From: Candidatus Rhodobacter oscarellae
Lineage (GTDB): Bacteria; Pseudomonadota; Alphaproteobacteria; Rhodobacterales; Rhodobacteraceae
Reading direction: 5' to 3'
DNA length: 64,000 bases
NCBI RefSeq assembly: GCF_001078595.1
Contig: NZ_LFTY01000002.1
Span: forward strand, 2,103,773 to 2,167,772
The first letter of the stretch is position 1, and each line of letters starts with the position of its first letter. The notes below the pieces were generated by a model, which did no database searches, was not told the DNA's origin, and worked only from the letters and a program-made list of their open reading frames with translations. Of this stretch, positions 61,826 through 64,000 are shown in pieces. The position numbers were made by a program, and so were the translations under genes.

Positions 61826-62908
61826 ATGCTACGCGCCGCCTTTGCGATATTCTGCACCGCCACAACGCCTGCCCTTGCCGGGCTTATTTTCTGCAACGAA
61901 ACCGGTACTCGGGCGACCGTTGCCATCGGATATACCGAGGATGGCTCTTGGATCTCCGAGGGCTGGTGGCGGGTCGAGCCGTTTGACTGCACAGAGGTGC
62001 AGGCCGGCGATCTGACGAAACGCTATTACTACTGGCGGGCGACGTCCAAGGGCGGCACCTTTCCCAGCGAGAACTACTATTTCTGCACCACCGACGCCGC
62101 CTTCACCATTGTGGGCGACGAGAATTGCGAACAGCGCGGCTACCAGCGAGAGGCCTTCACAGAGGTCGATACCGGCCAGTCCAAAGACTTCATCGTCAAC
62201 CTCACCCTCCACGATCAGATCCCCGAGCACTCCCAGGACGCGCCGCTGCATTCCGACGAATTGCCGCAGAATGATGCGGGCGGCGGGTTCAACGCCCCGC
62301 CCGGCACCCATGGCGAGCCCTATGCGATCGTGGGCCAGTTCCAGGGCTGCTACTGGGAGGGCGACGCGCATTATTGCGATGTGACCGCGGATGGCTGGAC
62401 CTACACCGCCAGCAGTTTCACCCCGACAGACGCGGCGGTGATGGAAAGCCTCTCCCAGGTGCCGCTCTATGCGAATGTTCAAATCGACGGGGACCTTATC
62501 TACTACGAAGGCAGCCAGGCCGAGGTCACGATCCGCAGCTTCGCGATCGCCAGCGGCGCGTCGCTGGCACAGCCTGACCCGGTCCAAAACGCGATGTCCT
62601 TTGGCGAGATCCAGGATTTTCTGCAGGGCTATTGGAATTCAGATGACGATGACAGCTATGTCTGGATCATCGACGGCAATCAGCTCGATGAGATCTATGA
62701 CGCCAACCTTCTGGAGCGCTCTTACTTCGAGATCCACCCCACCTGCGCGGCCTCCTACGGGCAAGGCCCCGTGATCATCGCCTACCCCGAGGTGGACGCG
62801 CATGGCGACGGACCGGACTGCTATCTGATCACCCGCCTTGGCCAACGCGGGTTCGAACTGGCGGAGATGGTGAGCGGGCGCAGCTTATCTTTTACCTATT
62901 CGAACTAG
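61826..62908 (+). CDS. Exported DUF1036 protein
   Basis: The 360-residue protein has a signal peptide (MLRAAFAIFCTATTPALAG) and directly after it a DUF1036 domain: LIFCNETGTRATVAIGY, GWWRVEPFDCTEV and KRYYYWRATSKGG, with conserved aromatic residues and paired cysteines suggesting disulfides in the periplasm. The C-terminal 200 residues are acidic, contain a CYWEGDAHYCDV segment and are of no family I recognise. The function of DUF1036 is not known. I start at ATG 61826 because it has a good ribosome-binding site and places the signal peptide at the front. Confidence 0.85.
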   Translation: MLRAAFAIFCTATTPALAGLIFCNETGTRATVAIGYTEDGSWISEGWWRVEPFDCTEVQAGDLTKRYYYWRATSKGGTFPSENYYFCTTDAAFTIVGDENCEQRGYQREAFTEVDTGQSKDFIVNLTLHDQIPEHSQDAPLHSDELPQNDAGGGFNAPPGTHGEPYAIVGQFQGCYWEGDAHYCDVTADGWTYTASSFTPTDAAVMESLSQVPLYANVQIDGDLIYYEGSQAEVTIRSFAIASGASLAQPDPVQNAMSFGEIQDFLQGYWNSDDDDSYVWIIDGNQLDEIYDANLLERSYFEIHPTCAASYGQGPVIIAYPEVDAHGDGPDCYLITRLGQRGFELAEMVSGRSLSFTYSN

Positions 62909-62918
62909 TTAACATTTC

Positions 62919-62954
62919 GCGAGCACGAAGCCGCGTTGCGAGCACGAAGCCGCG
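62919..62954. repeat. Tandem 17-base repeat after the DUF1036 gene
   Basis: GCGAGCACGAAGCCGCG occurs at 62919-62935 and again at 62938-62954, with TT between. It lies 10 bases after the stop codon and is followed by GATCGCTTCTCCGCGATCC, a small hairpin. Confidence 0.6.
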
Positions 62955-63070
62955 CCTGCCCGGATCGCTTCTCCGCGATCCCAGTGAATATTCCGTTAAC
63001 CCCCAACTGTTCCATTAACCAAGGTTATGCGGGCAATGAGGCCCGCCGCAGGCGCTCCTATTGGTAGTCG

Positions 63071-63712
63071 CTACCGATAGCGCACCTTCAGAGGCCGCCC
63101 GCCGGGCAATCGCAAGATGCGCGCGGTCGTCCACCAGAAGATCCAGAAATCCAGGCAGACCGACTGGTTGCGCTGGTATATCAAGTCCAGGCGCGCCTTG
63201 CGGGGGATGCAGCGGCGCCGGTAGACCGCGTCGGTCTCGGCGGCGGTCTTGCAGCGCGCCAAGAGCCAGCCCTCATGGCGCGAGAAGAAGTAGCTTGCGA
63301 TCCCGGTCAGCCCGGGGCGGGACTTTAGCACTTCGCCGTAGATCTCGGGATAATCCTCGACATAGCGGCGCAGCGGCGGGCGCGGCCCCACCAGGCTGAC
63401 ATCGCCGCGCAGCACGTTCACCGCCTGCGGCAGCTCGTCGAACTTGGTGCGGCGCAGAAACCGCCCCACGCGGGTGACGCGCGCGTCCTTATCGCCGCCG
63501 GACACGCCCGCATCGTCGGGGTCGTTGACCATAGTGCGGAACTTCCACAGGTAGAAGGCCTGCGTCTGGGTCTTCATGCGCTCCTGGCGGAAGATCACCG
63601 GTCGCCCGTCGAGGATCAGGATCGCCGCGGTGATGATCAGCCCGATGGGCAGGATCAGCGGCGTGATCAGCAAGAGCACGCAGAGATCCAGCAGGCGCTT
63701 CGCCGGGGTCAT
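63071..63712 (-). CDS. Initiating sugar (phosphoglycosyl) transferase of exopolysaccharide synthesis
   Basis: The 213-residue protein is of the ExoY/WcaJ/PglC type, which transfers a sugar phosphate to undecaprenyl phosphate. It has one N-terminal hydrophobic segment (about 8-32, [19 protein letters not shown]), the KFRTMV motif, [19 protein letters not shown] and [13 protein letters not shown] start at ATG 63712 (MTPAKRL), which overlaps the epimerase stop by 4 bases, indicating coupled translation. Confidence 0.93.
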   Translation of the reverse strand: MTPAKRLLDLCVLLLITPLILPIGLIITAAILILDGRPVIFRQERMKTQTQAFYLWKFRTMVNDPDDAGVSGGDKDARVTRVGRFLRRTKFDELPQAVNVLRGDVSLVGPRPPLRRYVEDYPEIYGEVLKSRPGLTGIASYFFSRHEGWLLARCKTAAETDAVYRRRCIPRKARLDLIYQRNQSVCLDFWIFWWTTARILRLPGGRPLKVRYR

Positions 63713-64000
63713 GGGCGGAACGCCTTCCAAGCGCGGGCGGCCTGCTGCGCCGAGACGGGTGCTGCGGCACCGGGCACCAGCGCGCTCAGCCTCTTGACCG
63801 ACATCTCTGACACGGCAAGCGCCCCCTCGGGCGCCGCCCGCGTCTGATAGGTCTGCCCCATCGCCGCCAGCAGGGCCCCCATCTCCAGCGCGGGCGCCGC
63901 GGCCAGGTTCAGCACAGGCGGCAGGCTCTGGCCGGACACGGCGCGCTCAATGAGGCGGTCCAGCACCAGCGCCAAGCGCTCGGCGTCGACATAAGAGCGC
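63709..64000 (-). CDS. NAD-dependent epimerase/dehydratase, C-terminal end (5' part beyond window)
   Basis: The last 96 residues of a protein reading RSYVDAERLALVLDRLI and ending [15 protein letters not shown]. The first segment is the usual dimer/active-site-distal region of sugar-nucleotide epimerases of the short-chain dehydrogenase type, with a short C-terminal tail. The Rossmann and catalytic parts lie outside the window, so the substrate is unknown. Coupling to the sugar transferase suggests polysaccharide synthesis. Confidence 0.7.
   Translation of the reverse strand, partial: RSYVDAERLALVLDRLIERAVSGQSLPPVLNLAAAPALEMGALLAAMGQTYQTRAAPEGALAVSEMSVKRLSALVPGAAAPVSAQQAARAWKAFRP

Overview
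The window reads as chromosomal DNA of a GC-rich alphaproteobacterium of the Rhodobacteraceae (Roseobacter/Rhodobacter group). The grounds are the gene families and their order (mraZ-rsmH-ftsL-ftsI-murE-murF-mraY, cobS/cobT, carD-fdxA, TRAP transporter, dimethylglycine dehydrogenase-like pairs) and two small-RNA loci of a kind known from Rhodobacter sphaeroides. I cannot name the genus from sequence alone. No insertion sequence, prophage, CRISPR array or plasmid function was seen.

Layout. 1-1799: murG (cut by the window edge) and ftsW, the distal end of the division and cell-wall (dcw) cluster. 2011-13289: a block that separates ftsW from murD, holding a BCS1-like AAA ATPase, a small barrel-type protein, cobT/cobS, carD, fdxA, a receiver protein, an S4 RNA-binding protein, a SUV3-like helicase, a lipase-like hydrolase, an SCP2 protein and a TPR protein. 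13400-24724: murD, a TPR protein, mraY, murF, murE, ftsI, ftsL, rsmH and mraZ, all on the minus strand and mostly overlapping by 4 bases. The 620-base leader upstream of mraZ holds an UpsM-like small-RNA candidate and arrays of TGGGAA boxes. 25345-31618: mrp, a DUF1127 gene followed by four hairpins with CCTCCTCCC loops (CcsR-type sRNAs), a membrane alpha/beta hydrolase, a UvrD/PcrA helicase and a degenerate receiver protein. 31748-38482: an FMN-dependent lactate dehydrogenase-type enzyme, pyruvate carboxylase (flanked by inverted copies of a structured repeat) and two exported proteins.

38630-45713: tRNA-Gly followed by three broken genes, a DctPQM TRAP transporter, and iolC-iolB-aldolase for inositol breakdown. 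46024-49857: a three-subunit molybdenum hydroxylase of the form II CoxL type. 50098-50832: a class I glutamine amidotransferase. 51152-59745: a co-directional cluster for methylated amines (two FAD/GcvT-type dimethylglycine/sarcosine dehydrogenase-like proteins, a betaine-homocysteine methyltransferase-like protein, two LysE exporters, a PNPOx-fold protein, a GFA-fold protein and an XRE-cupin regulator). 59992-64000: an AMP-forming acyl-CoA ligase, a DUF1036 exported protein, a sugar transferase and the end of an NAD-dependent epimerase.

The most interesting material is intergenic: four tandem CcsR-type hairpins, a three-copy structured repeat of about 185-220 bases with compensatory base changes, a two-copy array of 11-base GCCGAC iterons upstream of two unrelated genes, tandem double palindromes with covariation, a hairpin element repeated downstream of two genes, and the mraZ leader.
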